A stretch of DNA of 64,000 nt from Typhlomys cinereus (GCA_023101885.1 JALPQD010000004.1:13537688-13601687); one strand, 5' to 3'. Shown: positions 24,872-37,225, counted from the stretch's first letter. Translations and numbers: made by a program. Notes: a model not told the origin generated them from the letters alone.

Positions 24872-25100
24872 TACACAGGCCAAAGGACACTTGAGTGTGC
24901 ATTCCTGTAGAGGATCAAGCGAAATCATCCTGACATGTTCTACCTCCTTATTGCTTTTCTCTGAAGTTTTCCAGGATCTACTTTCCAGGGAAAAGTGTAA
25001 GTGTAGGCCACTGCTATTTCCCTCCCCTATTTTTATGTAGGATTTAGGAATCTGAACTCAGGTCCTTTGGCTTAAGAGGCAAAGATTTTAGCTTTTAATT
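24795..25100 (-). mobile_element. tRNA-derived SINE, long form, antisense
   Basis: (GT)n at about 24825-24863, central part with GATCAAGCGAAATCATCCTG and TTTTCCAGGATCTAC, then GAATCTGAACTCAGGTCC (antisense box B) and a decayed head ending near 25100. Confidence 0.8.
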
Positions 25101-25940
25101 CATTAAGGATGTATTCCAATTTATAATGTGGAGTAATGCTGCCATTAAATATAAAATAATTTGGATTTATTGAGGAAAGTAAGTTCTTTTATTATGTGAC
25201 TAAATGGATGCTGTACTCCTCCAAGATTGAAACCAGACAGACTGCATTAAGTACTTAGGAAAGAGCTTCCATCTTAGCCCTTCTTGGGTCTTGATAGCTC
25301 CTGGATTGGATCACTGGTTGAATGGGACCAGGCAATACACAAGGGAGGTCAGAGGATGAGTGGAGGTCAAAGGTCTTGTTGATGGCTCAGTCAGGATTAG
25401 CCATGGGTGTTTCTGTTTTTCGTCCTTCAATTTAATCACTATTCCACATGATCACCTGAGACATGTATAACCACTTCTGTGTACCACCACAGTAAGGGTT
25501 GAAAATGCACTTTGTTGCAAACGCAGTCTTCTAAGATTTTTAACCTTTCTTACCTTGCAAGATGGAAAAAAATGGTAGACTATTTAAGAGTGGCAAAAGG
25601 TCAACATTTGTTATGAAACTGACTAGGTAATATGTCAACCTTTCATAAGGAAACTGATTTTTTTTTAATTTTACATGAAATTGTAGCCTTGGTGATTTTT
25701 TTCTATGCATGATGTATGGGTAGAGGGAGGATAATGTAAAGACACATGCAGAGATAGGCTTGTTATTTTAGTCTAATTTTAAAATATTCAACACACTTGC
25801 CTATAAACAAAAATCCCAAATAATAAAAAAAAGCTCACCCTAAGACTTTCTGAGGTTACACAGGAGAAACAAGTGATGAAAATTTTTTGTATAACTCACT
25901 GTACCTTTTAAAACCTGCTTCTGAGGAGATAGCAAGATGT
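25101..25940. other. Unassigned DNA downstream of the pseudogene
   Basis: No poly(A)-derived T tract marks a retrocopy end immediately below 25941; the nearest T-run is at 25660-25675. Nothing else recognised. Confidence 0.4.
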
Positions 25941-28250
25941 CTATAGGGTGATATAGCTGGTTTCCTTTAGGCGGCTGTTGCCTTCAGAATGGGTTCTTGA
26001 TGGAGTCCTTCCACGTGCTACTGAGTCCTGGTGAAAGCTGGTGAACCCAAGGTTTTCTTCACCTTTCTTACCATACTGGTCAGCACCACTGATGAGTGTT
26101 TTCTCAGTAAGAAATGGTCTTTCTTTAGCACATCCTGCACAGCTACACACGGCAGGATCTAGAGGAAATTCCATTTCCATGAAAACCAAGTTCATCACAA
26201 TTATTTGGGTTTTCAAAATCTTCATTGAAGGCATTCTTCACCCCTGGGTATGTCCTGAATTTTGTTATCTTCAACATTTTCCTGAGAGCTTGTTGACACT
26301 CCATGGTTTTCCATATCTATGGGACAGTTAGAATCAACTGTGCCTTCACTGTCATTCTGAGTTATGACCCTTTGCTTTGGCTGATCAGTTATTGAGTCCA
26401 GGATTGGAACTTCTGTTCCACCTACAGCTTCCATTCCTGTCCAACCTGCCTGGCCCTCTGATTGGTCCCATTCTGCAGAACTGTGACTTGTGCCATGGAA
26501 TGGACTCTCAGAAGTGAGGTCACTGCAGGATGCAAGCCTGAGAGATGGACTCTGTGCTGGTCCCTTCCAACAGTTGCTGTGTGACTGACTGCACAAGTAT
26601 CACTATGTAAAGCAGCTGTGCTAGTGTCTCTGTCAGTCACATAATTGTGCTCTTTCTCCTGGTCTATCACAAGCTCAGTGCAGTAGTTAATGGAAAACAC
26701 ATTCTCTGGGGTCTCTGTAGGTTCTGAATGTCTGGTGTCCTGGTGAGACGGACTGGGTGAAGAAGACTTGAGAAAACTTTGACTGGCAGAGAAAGATACA
26801 AAATTGAATTTTCACAGCCTTCTGCAGTTGGAATAGTTCTGTCTTTGCAAGCAAGGCTGGCTGCCTTTTCTCCTGTAAGATGCAGATTTAGAAAAGACAA
26901 AGAACAAAAATCAGCATGTGAACCATCCTGAATGGGTATCATGCTGCTTGCTGTATTTTGGGGACCAGTTGTTCTTTCTGTGCATGGCTCTGCATTAGCA
27001 TCTGATGCAATCTTTCTCTGATATCAGAGTTCATTTCTCTTTCTTTATCTACATCCTTAGAGTCCTCAAAAAGTATTTTACTTGACTCTGTATCACTTAA
27101 ACTTACAGTCCTTAAGGAATCACATGATGTAGGAAGAAGCATTTCAGCTGTGAGGACATGTTGCTTTTGTGAAGTGTCCTGACTGATGATCTTAAAAATT
27201 CTGCTGGGAGGTGGTAGACTGTCCCTCAGAATCAGAAGGAGCTGGACATGGAATGTTGAGGTTGTTTTGCTCTATTTTAGGAGGAGAGATTAGGCAAACC
27301 ACAGGAGTGTCTGGATTCTTCTGGACATCGTTCCCAGAAAGAGATGCTTGCAGCCCAGCTGAGCTCTGGTTCTTGTGTTTAAGCCCCTGATTTTCAGGGT
27401 GATTGAAACCAGGCTGGGGAGGAGTCCCAGAGGAAATATTTCCATGTTTGCTTAATTTCCTCTCCTTTTCAGAACGAGTTATATGAACGAATATGTTGTG
27501 CTTCTTGCTCACATATTTAACCTCAATTTCTTTTCCTACAATGCTTATATTTAGTGAGGGATCTCACTCAGTTTTAGCACATTCTCCTTTGCACAAAGAT
27601 GGAACCTCATGTTTGAAATCTTCTGCCACTATACTACTGTGCTTAGGGCAGTGGCTCCTGGATATGGAACTTCCTATTTGTCTGAGAGAAAAATGTTGGT
27701 GACATGCTGGGCATCTTCTCTTTGCGGGGAATTGTGTTCCTGCTTTGCATAAAATGCTTTTTGTGGCCTCTGCTTGAACACTGAAAGCTCCACATTTGAC
27801 TTCTGTACCACATTTGCCTCTTTCTGGCTTAAAGGGCTCTCCTGGGCTTGGGAAATCCTGCATTATAATTTTTTCTGGTAACAATTTTTCACAGTCATTG
27901 AACATGGTCACTGGTAAGACTTCCTCTGGCTGATGAGAGATGGATGAAGGAAGGTCATCATTTTCTGTCCTGCTTGGCACTTTGCTGTCAGAGAGAGGCT
28001 GTGTTTTATCTTTGGGGAGAAACCAGGAATTCTGATTTCTATTTGTAGAAGCAGATATGTTTTATCTTTGGGGAGAAACAAGGAATTCTGATTTCTATTT
28101 GTAGAAGCAGATATGCACTCATCTCCATTTTCCTTAGATTTCCCTAATGCCCCAGTTTGATGAGACATAGCCCCTGAAGCATCTCCTTTGACTTCCTTAG
28201 ACCTTTTTGTATTTTTATGACATGCTTGGCCAGATGACTGAGAAGCACCT
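25941..28250 (-). pseudogene. Decayed coding-like block of unidentified parentage
   Basis: About 2.3 kb on the minus strand reads as one long protein-like segment broken into pieces. An open stretch from 28250 passes a 56-bp tandem duplication and continues in another frame to 27192, interrupted by an in-frame TGA at 27564-27566. Further open pieces follow in changing frames: 27225-26939, then roughly 26942-26667, 26700-26422, 26596-26222 and 26234-25941. Composition is Ser/Glu/Lys/Gln-rich and looks disordered. One piece has a Cys-pair motif, RRCPACHQHFS, followed about 15 residues later by SHCPKH, which could be a small zinc-binding site. The upstream edge has a pyrimidine tract ending CTCCTTAG|G, like a splice acceptor, which suggests a large exon of an unprocessed pseudogene rather than a retrocopy. 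No poly(A) tail is evident at the other end. I do not recognise the parent gene. Confidence 0.55.
28002..28113 (-). repeat. 56-bp tandem duplication inside the pseudogene
   Basis: Two adjacent 56-bp copies (28002-28057 and 28058-28113) are nearly identical; the visible difference is one base, AAACCAGG against AAACAAGG. Because 56 is not a multiple of three, the second copy shifts the frame. Removing one copy would rejoin the open frame upstream of 28113 with the long frame that runs down to 27564. The near-identity implies the duplication is recent relative to the surrounding decay. Confidence 0.9.
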
Positions 28251-28964
28251 AAGGAGTAAGGAAAAGAGAGTAGAAAAAAAATCTTATGTGTCTATTTGAA
28301 ATCATAGCATGAATTATAATTCATATCATTTGTAAGTATTGTAACAGGTTCCAGTCATGTACATGAAAGTTCCTTCCAAATAAATGTCTTGTTTTCTCTT
28401 AAGGTGCACAATATTACTGGATGGTTTTAGAAAAAGAATTAATTTTTATTAAAATAAAAACTTTCAAAACTGAGTGAAATTCACATTTCAAGAGAAATGA
28501 GGGTTAATGCTAGATGGGAAATGTGTGAGCTGTTTTCCTCAGGGGTATACCCACTGAGAGGTATACCCACTGATATATGATTTATGCTCCATTAAGTGCT
28601 CAAGCATATGCCATCAAAGGCAACTCAAATGAAACTCGGTGGGTCACACATGTGAAAATACATGAAAATAGGAGGGAGACAGGCAGGGAAGAAGGATTGT
28701 AATGGTAAAAGGAGGGGGAGTTGGGGATTAAGACTTGAAAATAAAAATTCACTATATTCATGTTTGAAACTGAAATAATAGAAAATTTAAAAAAAATTAT
28801 GTAAGTAGGAAAAATCAAAAGCACGCAGTAAATTTTAAATACTTTTTTGGATAAAAAACAAATTTTCACGATCTGGTATATGAAATACAGTATGATCATG
28901 CATGCTGTCTCAAATTCCATGTAACTATGTAAAATGCCACTATTAAGGATCTTAGGAAAGAAGA
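28251..28964. other. Unassigned DNA upstream of the pseudogene
   Basis: Begins (on minus, reading in) with a pyrimidine tract and CTTAG, intron-like. A tandem GGTATACCCACTGA pair lies at 28542-28573. No further exon found. Confidence 0.4.
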
Positions 28965-29210
28965 CAGCGATATGGCTCAGGGATTGAAACCTTTGCCTCA
29001 CACACAAAAGGAATTAATTGTGTTTGGTTCCCTTAGATCCCAATAAAAAATGAAAATATGGAGGCAGACTGAAATTTAGACCCTGGAAGGGAGAATCTGG
29101 GAACTCCCAGAGTCATTGTTATACCTTTCTAGGCACGTACACTCTAATATAATGTTGTGCATAGGTGCATTTGCATGCACACACACACATGCAAACAATA
29201 AAAATAAATA
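28965..29210 (+). mobile_element. tRNA-derived SINE, decayed
   Basis: AGACAGCGATATGGCTCAGGG head, TTTGGTTCCCTTAGATCCC in place of box B, GAATCTGGGAACTCCCAGAG centre, a CACACACACA tract near 29178, and an AATAAAAATAAATAAG end. Old copy. Confidence 0.65.
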
Positions 29211-29934
29211 AGATCTTAGAAAAGAGGATGGAAGTTTGTAGTTTGTCCTTGTAGACATAGTGTCCTTTGCTATATTTTTTATAGGCTATCTCCACAAATT
29301 CAAATGCCAGGAACACACAGGCAAGAAACATTAACGAGTAAAGTAGGCTTGTCACACATTCTCTGCTATTTAACTGCAGCTAATAGTTAATATGAGGGAA
29401 GGGCTCTTATAATGTTGGGTTCTCTGATTTTTTAAGAGAGAACTAGAGTCTACATTTACTCTATTTTGAAACGACCTAATTACTAAGTATTGACATAAGT
29501 TGTTAAAACTCTTTATAGGTGAAAACCAATACATGAAGGTACCAGGTTTAGTCTAAGATTGTCATGTGGCAATTTGAGTTCACCTGTTTTTTTTTGTAAT
29601 GCTAAAATATTTTACCATAAGATTTTTTTCAAATTAATTATGGGGTACCAGCTCTCGCACAATGCATAGTGGACAGAATATGAGTATCTCATTATGTATT
29701 TTTAAACTACACATGAAAAAACTGTCAAGGAAAACCAGAATGAAGACTAGGAAACTAATAGTGTCATGGAAATCAATGAAATGGTGGTTCAAAAGGTTGT
29801 TTACTAATAAGCCCATTAAGTTAAACATTGATAATAATTTTTCATAAATTTATATAAATGTTACAGATTTAATATATATATTTATTGTGGGTAAAAACGT
29901 GTGTGGGGAGTGTATATATGTGGTGTATGCATTC

Positions 29935-30213
29935 ATGTGTGTGAAGATGTGTATTCATGCACACATGAAGAGAATGCAGGAGAATGTAGGATGCTCTGCG
30001 CTATCATTTTCAGCCTTATTCCTTTGGGACACAGTCTCTCCCTGAACCTGGAGCTATGTTGGTGACCAGCAAGTCCCAGCGATCCTCCTCTTTTGACCTT
30101 CCAAGTACAGGGATTACAGGTAAATATAGCCACACCTAATTCTTCACTGGGGATTTGAGCTCAGGTACTCATGTTTATATAGCAAGAGTTCTTACTGAGT
30201 CATCTCCCCAGCA
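29935..30213 (-). mobile_element. B4 SINE, antisense
   Basis: ACACAGTCTCTCCCTGAACC, TGGAGCTATGTTGGTGACC, AGTCCCAGCGATCCTCCTC, CAGGGATTACAGG, GATTTGAGCTCAGGTACTC and GAGTCATCTCCCCAGC: the B1-like part followed by the ID-like part of B4, antisense. Confidence 0.8.
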
Positions 30214-32454
30214 TAATTATGTGTTGATATCTGATATATTGTTATATAATAATGATTTGATATAAAGGTCTTATTATACTAGTACTCACAGAGAATAAAT
30301 AGAACCGCTTCAACAGCTTACTGAAATATTTAGAAAGTCTAACCCAAAAAAAAATCTAAAAAAAGTTTTCTACTTATCTGAAGGAAGGGCTTATTTCTTG
30401 AAGGTTCTAAAACAATTTCCAATTCGTTTTACAATTTGAGAGCTGTAGATACATTGGAAGAAGAGATGGGGAGACACAGACAGTAACAGTTTATAGAGTT
30501 ACAAACTGCCTTCCTGAACTGGAGATTGTAACTTGTTCTTAAAATAGCTTTTAATTATTTATTTGCTTAGTGGAGAGAAAGTGAGAGAGAGGAAAATTTA
30601 TTCTTAAGAGCTTCATGCCAGAAGCACTTTGGTGGATAGCTCTTCCAATTTTATAATTTATATTTTATAGTGTCTTCCAATTGAGTATACTACATTGTCT
30701 GGAAACAAGAAGTCAGAATTGAGAAAATTTTATAGTAATGCATTAACAACAGAACCTAACAGGGAAGGAGCTTAAAATAGCCAGTGAATAAATATGCAAA
30801 TATTTTATTTAAATATCTGTTGTTTGCATACATTACTAATTAATGAAGAACCTTATACACAGTAAGAGCCCAAGTCCCAAGTCATTATATAACATTTCTT
30901 TATATTTACCTTCCTATCTTATATTGACTGTGATGATGTCAAAGTGTATATTGTGTGGTTCATTGTGTACATGATCTCTAAAGCATCAAATCCAACTTAC
31001 CTTCTGTAGTATTCAAGAGTTTCCATTTTCTATTTGTTTTTCTTTTCATTTCAAAGAGTTGTGGCTCTTCTGTTCTCACCACCCTTTGAAATCACCAAAT
31101 TTGAAAAGATTTTTCAATTACAATAAAGGTTTAATCAAATTACTTATTAACTCATTTCCTTAATGTTAACACAGTATTTTTCTCTGACTTCTCCATAGCA
31201 TATCCCTTTAACTGTATGTTATCCTCCTAACTATATTTCCCCTTTCTATTTATTTCTATGATGAATACCCTATAAAAAATTCAAGCAAGAATACATACAC
31301 ACATAAGCACACTTATATAATGTACTGATTCTTAGACGGTAAACTGTAAAATAAGGCCTTTTAGTTGATTTTTGTGTTTTATTTTCCTAACATAATGGAA
31401 ACTTCTAATTTTTTTGTGATTTAACCTAAATTTAATATCATTAGAGTTTCAACCTTGTTTAAATTGTGTAGAGGAGACTTGCCTTAATTATGTTATCATC
31501 CTTTATAGTATTTTTAAATTCTGCGGGACTGAATACAGACCTTAGAAGAACTGATCATTCTTTGTAGAAGAATAAATCTCTTACTTTTATTCTTAAACAA
31601 AGGGATACATTTTCTGTTGATGTATTTAGTGACAGTCAGTATTGGAGGGGGTGGGCCACAGTTTCCTGACCTGCCAGGCAGCCTGCCAGTAAGCTCTGCT
31701 TTCAGCTACACCTGATTTCAATTGCCTTGCTGCTTTGAAAGGATTAAGCTACCTGCAAAACTCAAGGAAAGTAGCTTCTAAGAGAGTAGAATGCATCTGA
31801 GTGTAGTTCTGGGGAAGCTGAGCCTTTGGACACCTCCACCAAGTTGCTTAGCTTAGTGCCTTTAATTAATGCAAAATGAAAGGATTTGTAGCCAGTTTGG
31901 GTAAAAATCTACTTTAATTCTTCATAACTCATTTTTATTTCAATCGTGCACATCATGATATCTCTTGATTTCAAGTCCTTCACATTCCATGGAGTGTCAG
32001 AATCTCTTAGCTTTCTTAGCTATTCTTTCTCAGAGACTTACCTTTCTTCTAGGGAACAAACGACACTCATGGATACTTTCAAGCTGTTATTTCCTCTTTC
32101 TCTGTCTCTCTCACTTACTCCCTCCATCCATCCTTCCCTATCCACGAATCAACCCTTAAATATTTGCTTATATGATAGGTAAAAATCCTTTCTTCTTAGA
32201 AAGTCAACATGGGAATTTGATTGGGTAAGGATTACAAATATGCAATTTAAAGCCTTTAATTTGTTCTTTTTACTGTACACATTTGTGTTTCTAAGTTTTG
32301 AAAGTGCTTCAGAAGTCTTTAAATGTCCTGTACATCCTACCCTTGTGGTTTCATTTAGTATAACAGAAAATGTGGCTTACTGAGCTCTGTTAATTGGAGA
32401 ACACTCACAATGACTTACAAGAAATACTTTCTTCACAAAGGAAGTGGCACATGA

Positions 32455-32455
<1 letters not shown>
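30214..32455. other. AT-rich unique intergenic DNA
   Basis: No recognisable repeat family or exon. A GC-richer island at 31640-31860 is unassigned. Confidence 0.45.
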
Positions 32456-32499
<44 letters not shown>

Positions 32500-32681
32500 T
32501 TCATGTACAGAGACATACACATAAACATGCACAGACATACACACAAGCACACAGAGATACATACACAGAGACACATGGACGCATACCAGCAGACACATGC
32601 ACACACCACACACACACACACATACACACACCGCACACACGCGCACATACCACACACATACACACATACGTACACAAGTTA
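32456..32681. repeat. Long CA-rich alternating tract
   Basis: A pure (CA)n block (32456-32497) is followed by about 180 bp of interrupted ACAC/ATAC/GCAC sequence. It is nearly all alternating purine-pyrimidine, so Z-DNA-prone. Open frames across it on both strands are low-complexity artefacts. Confidence 0.95.
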
Positions 32682-33014
32682 AAATTGTTCCAATCAGATG
32701 GTACCTGTTATTGTTAACCTATCAGCAACATCTGCATACATATAACTCAGCTCAAGTCTTGGAAACCATTTTTGATTTTTTGTTAACTGTCTTATATGAT
32801 CCATCAGCAAATTTGCCCACAGAACAGCACAGAACAGATACATTGTCTATCAACCTTTGGAATGCTTCAATAATTTTCCAGTTAACTTTCTTCTATATTC
32901 ACATACTTTTATTATTTACATAGTAGCCAAACCGATTTTTAACACATAAATTAAATCATGGTATCTTCCTTCTGAAAACCTTTTAGGGATCTCTCACCTT
33001 ATAAAAAATTTTCT

Positions 33015-33242
33015 GGGCTGGAGAGATGGCTCAGGGTTTAAGACTGTCTTGCAAGCAGAACGTCCTGAGTTCAGATCCCAGATTCCACATAGAAACAGCA
33101 GACAGAAATGGCAGAGGCCTGCACTTCCAGTCTAGTGGGCAGAGCCTGGGAAATCCCAGAGGGAAGCAAGGAGGTAGAAACAATTCAGGATGATTCCCAA
33201 AGTCCCCCTTTGGCCCTTCACAGGGACCCACAGTGCCCTCTG

Positions 33243-33287
<45 letters not shown>

Positions 33288-33328
33288 TTAAATAAATATT
33301 AAATTAAAATATAAAAATTAAATATCAA
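33015..33328 (+). mobile_element. tRNA-derived SINE, long form
   Basis: GGGCTGGAGAGATGGCTCAGG head, box B GAGTTCAGATCCC, central part with GGGCAGAGCCTGGGAAATCC, then a (CA)n tract at about 33246-33282 and an A/T-rich tail. AAAAAATTTTCTG before it and AAAAAATTCTG after it form an imperfect duplication. Same family as 38268-38581. Confidence 0.88.
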
Positions 33329-34104
33329 AAAATTCTGGGGACCTTGTTTTTTTTTTACATATAAGCCTAATAGTTAATCTTATTCACAAACTAAGCATAT
33401 TACCACTAGATTTGGATATACATTAGAGTCTATTCAATTTCAGATTATATATATATACATATATGTATATATAATACATGTTTATTTGTTGTGTGCAAAA
33501 TTAGTGATAAAGCTCTGGGAAGTTACCACGATTGCTGTTACATATTAGCTGAATCATATCACATCTGAAGTATTTGTATTTGACTTTATTAGTCTCTTTG
33601 CAACTGGGCTTTGACTCATTACTGTAATTCACGAAAGAATAAGACATAGTAATGATGTCTTCCCATTGGAGAATGACTCCCTGGCACCATTATTCTAAAG
33701 AAACAGTAGAAAAGGGATTTTTTTTTTTTTACTGGTGTCACATTTCTGACAAATTACCTAAAAATTCTCTATTATGCTTCTAGGCTGAATCATTTTCCTT
33801 GAAATGTTGAAAGATAATATTCTATTACCCATAAAAGAAAAAGATGCACAAAAGGATAGATAATGATCACTATTAAAATTCTAGGAGACTAAGTGATGAG
33901 GTAAATTCAGATGTTAAATGTTCATATTCTAAGGTAGACATTATCTATTGCCTTTTGTAAAGTTCTTTGGTTTTAGTTTTCTATAAAAGCAGGAAGAGAT
34001 CAGTATTTTCCTTATATTACTTTCTGGATTTTTATACAAAGTTTGTCTACTGTACTTCATTTTCCCCATGTAGATTGAATATATGTATTGTTTTTATGCT
34101 TAAA

Positions 34105-34415
34105 TATGTGCGAAGTGCTCACATACCTGTGAGTACATATGTGTAAAAACCAAAAATTGATGTTAGGTGTCTTCCTCAATTTCTTTCCATCTTATTTTGA
34201 AAGACAAGATTCCTAACTGAATTAGGAGCTTATCAATCTGCTAGGCTGACTGCCCGGTGAACCCCAGTGATCCAACTTCCTTTGTCTCCCCAGTGTTGAG
34301 ATTACAGATACACATTCCAAGTTTTTATTGTAGGTTCTGGAAATTCAGACTTAGGTCTCCATGTTGTATAGCAAATACTATGGAGGAAGCCATCTTCCTA
34401 TCCCTTTAAATTAGT
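34105..34415 (-). mobile_element. B4 SINE, antisense, old
   Basis: TTATCAATCTGCTAGGCTGA, GAACCCCAGTGATCCAACTT, CCCCAGTGTTGAGATTACAG and TCAGACTTAGGTCTCCATG follow the B4 antisense order. The head end is decayed. Confidence 0.75.
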
Positions 34416-36513
34416 TCTTTAAAGAAAATTTATCCAGGTAAAAAAAAATTGAAAAGTTCAAATTTAAATGTTTTTAACAAAAGAAAATTCTAATATTACA
34501 ATCTGCTTTTGAAGTCCCATCAAACCATGCAATCTTGTCTTCAAATGTCCATTTTGATTTTAAATAGTACATAATTTAAAATATGTTCTTTGGTTCTTCA
34601 GGCATAAGAAAACACAGAAAGAATACATAGAGAAATGGATATTGCATAGGACTACCTTTGAAAGAATCCAAATAGCAACTTATCAGTTGGACTGCCATTG
34701 TCTTGTTTGACACATATTAGAGCAGATGTAACTTAACGAACTTAAAGAATGAAGGTGATTCTTGGAGCGCCGAAAAGCCTATGCAAGATAAATCAGAATC
34801 CCCCCAAAATGCAATGCAGATAGAAAAGAGGACCATCTAGCATGGAATCTGGAATTATTTGCTGTTAATATTTTAAATAACTGTAGGGAAAAAATAGGCC
34901 ACTAAAGCACAAAAATGAATTCCAAATGTAGAAAAGTTTGACACATTAGATGCTAAAAGGGAAAAAAAGGAATGAGCTAAAAATGAGAAACTCTGAGAGT
35001 TCCAAAATATGTGTCATGTGAATGTGTATATAAGGTACCAAAACCTTGACTTCTCATCAGAAATGAGAGACACAGTAAATTGTAAAAGGCAATATAGTGC
35101 TGAGACATTGGTTCTTTTCTTTCCTCACTACCGTGAGACTCGCAAAGGAAAGAATTTTTAAATTTATTTTAAATAGTTTCACTGCTTCTTTGTGTTAAAT
35201 ATAGGAGATCTTCTGTCATGCTTCACAAATTTTTTATTCTCTCTTCCGGTTTATTATACATTGATTCTGGTGAAAGAAAATTAATGATAATAAGGAAAAC
35301 CCCATGTATTTGTAATAGATATAGATTTCAAATTTGCCCCTGTGAGTTCTGGGTCAGTACTTGATGCAGAGATGTAAACATAATTCAAACTTGAAGGCCT
35401 TCACAGTGTAGCACAAGGATTTTCCAATTTGAGTATGCTTATGAAACTGACCGACATTCTAAATGTAGATTTAGAGCCTCATTTTAGAGATTTAGTATCC
35501 ATGCACATGCATTTTAATACACACTTACTTTTCTGTTTCACATACAAGAAGTGCTTATGATTTGGAAACTCCATTGAAGATGATACTTCCAGAAAGATTG
35601 GATGATACTTTATTTAGAGAATCTTGGAAAGCTTTAAGATTTTCGGGTAGGAAATCTTGAGAAAACTTGCTACGAATCCAGGTTCACTTTATTCAACTTC
35701 CTTTGCCTCATCTACCAATTGTTGCTTTAAGTTTCCATTTTGATTGGTGCTAGAACAGATTTTCTTTCCTCCTATGTGAACAAGTTTTTAGTAATAATAC
35801 TTAATAACAGGTCACTAAAAATTGTTTTCCTGTGTAAGAGTAGTCATAGACTCTACCCAAATCGTGTTCTAGTCTTAGGTGTTACTGCCTCAATGTTCTT
35901 GCATCTTATTCTAACCACAACTCCCAAGGAAATCCAGCAAGTCACACTAGCAGGCTATGTTGGAGCTATGAAAAAAATTCAAATTGGCTTTATGATTGCT
36001 TATGTTTCCTGTGTTGACATTCCAAAATGAAATGGTTCCCTGACTTTAGAACAGAGATTATTAGCTAATAAATGGGGGAAGTACAACGGAATGGGAGAAT
36101 TTGGAAACAGCACAAATGAGACATTTCCCCTGTGATCTTCTGATTAGTGATAAAACAGTGACAAGCTCACCTCCTCAGAACACTATTGTGATGCAAGATG
36201 TTCTTCTGGAAGCATCTTCACTGATACTACCTTCCTGGAATTAAATCAGGCTTGGGGGTGATCCACAGTTAACTTTCCTTGAACCATAATGCTTCAGAAG
36301 GAATTTATTCTAAGGTCCAGAAACATATCCGTATATTCAGCTTTAGTTTATTCTGGTTTGCTGATGAATCAGAGATTATGGGCCAAATTACAGGATTCAT
36401 CATGCAATATCTTGCCTTTATTATATTTATGTATGTTCCTGTTCCATATATGCAACAGGCAATAGTCAAGATGTGTTTCTTGGATTAATCAGCAAATCTA
36501 ACTTGCTGTGCTC
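34416..36513. other. Unassigned DNA with chance ORFs
   Basis: Open frames of 96 codons (35740-36030) and 69 codons (36279-36488) lack motifs I recognise. An old processed pseudogene cannot be excluded. Confidence 0.4.
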
Positions 36514-36970
36514 TGTAAGGTGGTCTTCTTAATGAGGAGCCTCTGTTCATGGAGAATGCCACCCCTGGAAGCGAGACGGGCTTACATAAGAGACGTTTAT
36601 TGAAAGAAGGAGCGGAGCTGGCTGCCTCTCAGGGCGGGAAGAGAACAGCAGCAGCTTTTGGCTTTAGCTGCCTCTTTTAGGGTGTGGAAGGGTAGTGGAT
36701 TGAGCAAGGGGGCTTGTGCAACCAGTGGAAAAGTACTGAGTTCCGTGCCTGCTTGTACAACCAAGGAAATTGCTTATCTGGCCGGCCATATCAGGGGAGG
36801 GGGTGGGATAAAGGTCAGTGGGAAAGAACTGGGATCTTTATGCCTGCAGGTATAACACAGGAAGGGAGTCACTGCAGGTCTACCAGCCAGAGAGTCCAGC
36901 AGGGGTGGGAAGCTGCAGCAGGTATTGCACTTAGCTCTGGTGGGGACTGGGGAGGGTCATATTTCTTTCA
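36514..36970 (-). mobile_element. Endogenous retrovirus 3' LTR
   Basis: On the minus strand the element starts TGAAAGAAATATGACCC directly after a polypurine tract (AAAAGGGGGAAA) and ends in TTACA, giving TG...CA termini and 457 bp. AATAAA at 36596-36601 (TTTATT on plus), followed by GTCTCTTATGTAAGCC, is the polyadenylation region that sets the R/U5 part. U3 is GC-moderate with repeated GGTTGTACAAGC/GGTTGCACAAGC blocks. Polypurine tract, termini and poly(A) signal together are strong evidence for an LTR. The matching 5' LTR was not seen, so a TSD cannot be tested. Confidence 0.88.
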
Positions 36971-37225
36971 TTTCCCCCTTTTGTTTATGGTAGATGGGCC
37001 ATGGGCATAGATTGGTCTCTATGTACTTCCTGCTGAGAGGGCCCCCATAATCAAAGGAGGGTTGCTGCTCCAAGGAAATTCAGGTGAGCTGGAGTAGACC
37101 TGGTAGTCGTTTTGAGGCCTGTGGCATAGATGATGATCAGGAGAATGCAGGAGGTTATGATGAAGACAAGGAGCCACACCCTGGAAGAACCTCAGATGTC
37201 CAGGAGGAATTCTGATCTAGTTGTT
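36971..37225 (-). pseudogene. ERV env tail remnant next to the LTR
   Basis: The 250 bp upstream of the LTR on the minus strand contain the polypurine tract (36971-36984) and, further up, a frame with a hydrophobic run of about 20 residues rich in Ile, Leu, Val and Phe (about 37120-37180). Such a run fits the membrane anchor of a retroviral transmembrane envelope subunit followed by a short cytoplasmic tail. An in-frame TGA at 37192-37194 precedes the run and nothing recognisable lies further upstream, so this is a dead fragment with no gag, pol or rest of env. Confidence 0.6.

Noticed and set aside
27493..27702. Plus-strand frame across the pseudogene
   Set aside because: Antisense to the longer minus-strand coding-like frame.
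32394..32717. Open frames of 70-108 codons on both strands
   Set aside because: They translate the CA-rich tract into His/Thr or Cys/Val repeats; low-complexity artefact.
35740..36030. 96-codon plus-strand frame
   Set aside because: No family motif, no splice or promoter context, length within chance for AT-rich DNA. A very old pseudogene remains possible but unsupported.
36658..37010. Plus-strand frames over the ERV LTR
   Set aside because: Antisense to LTR sequence; no start context or motif.
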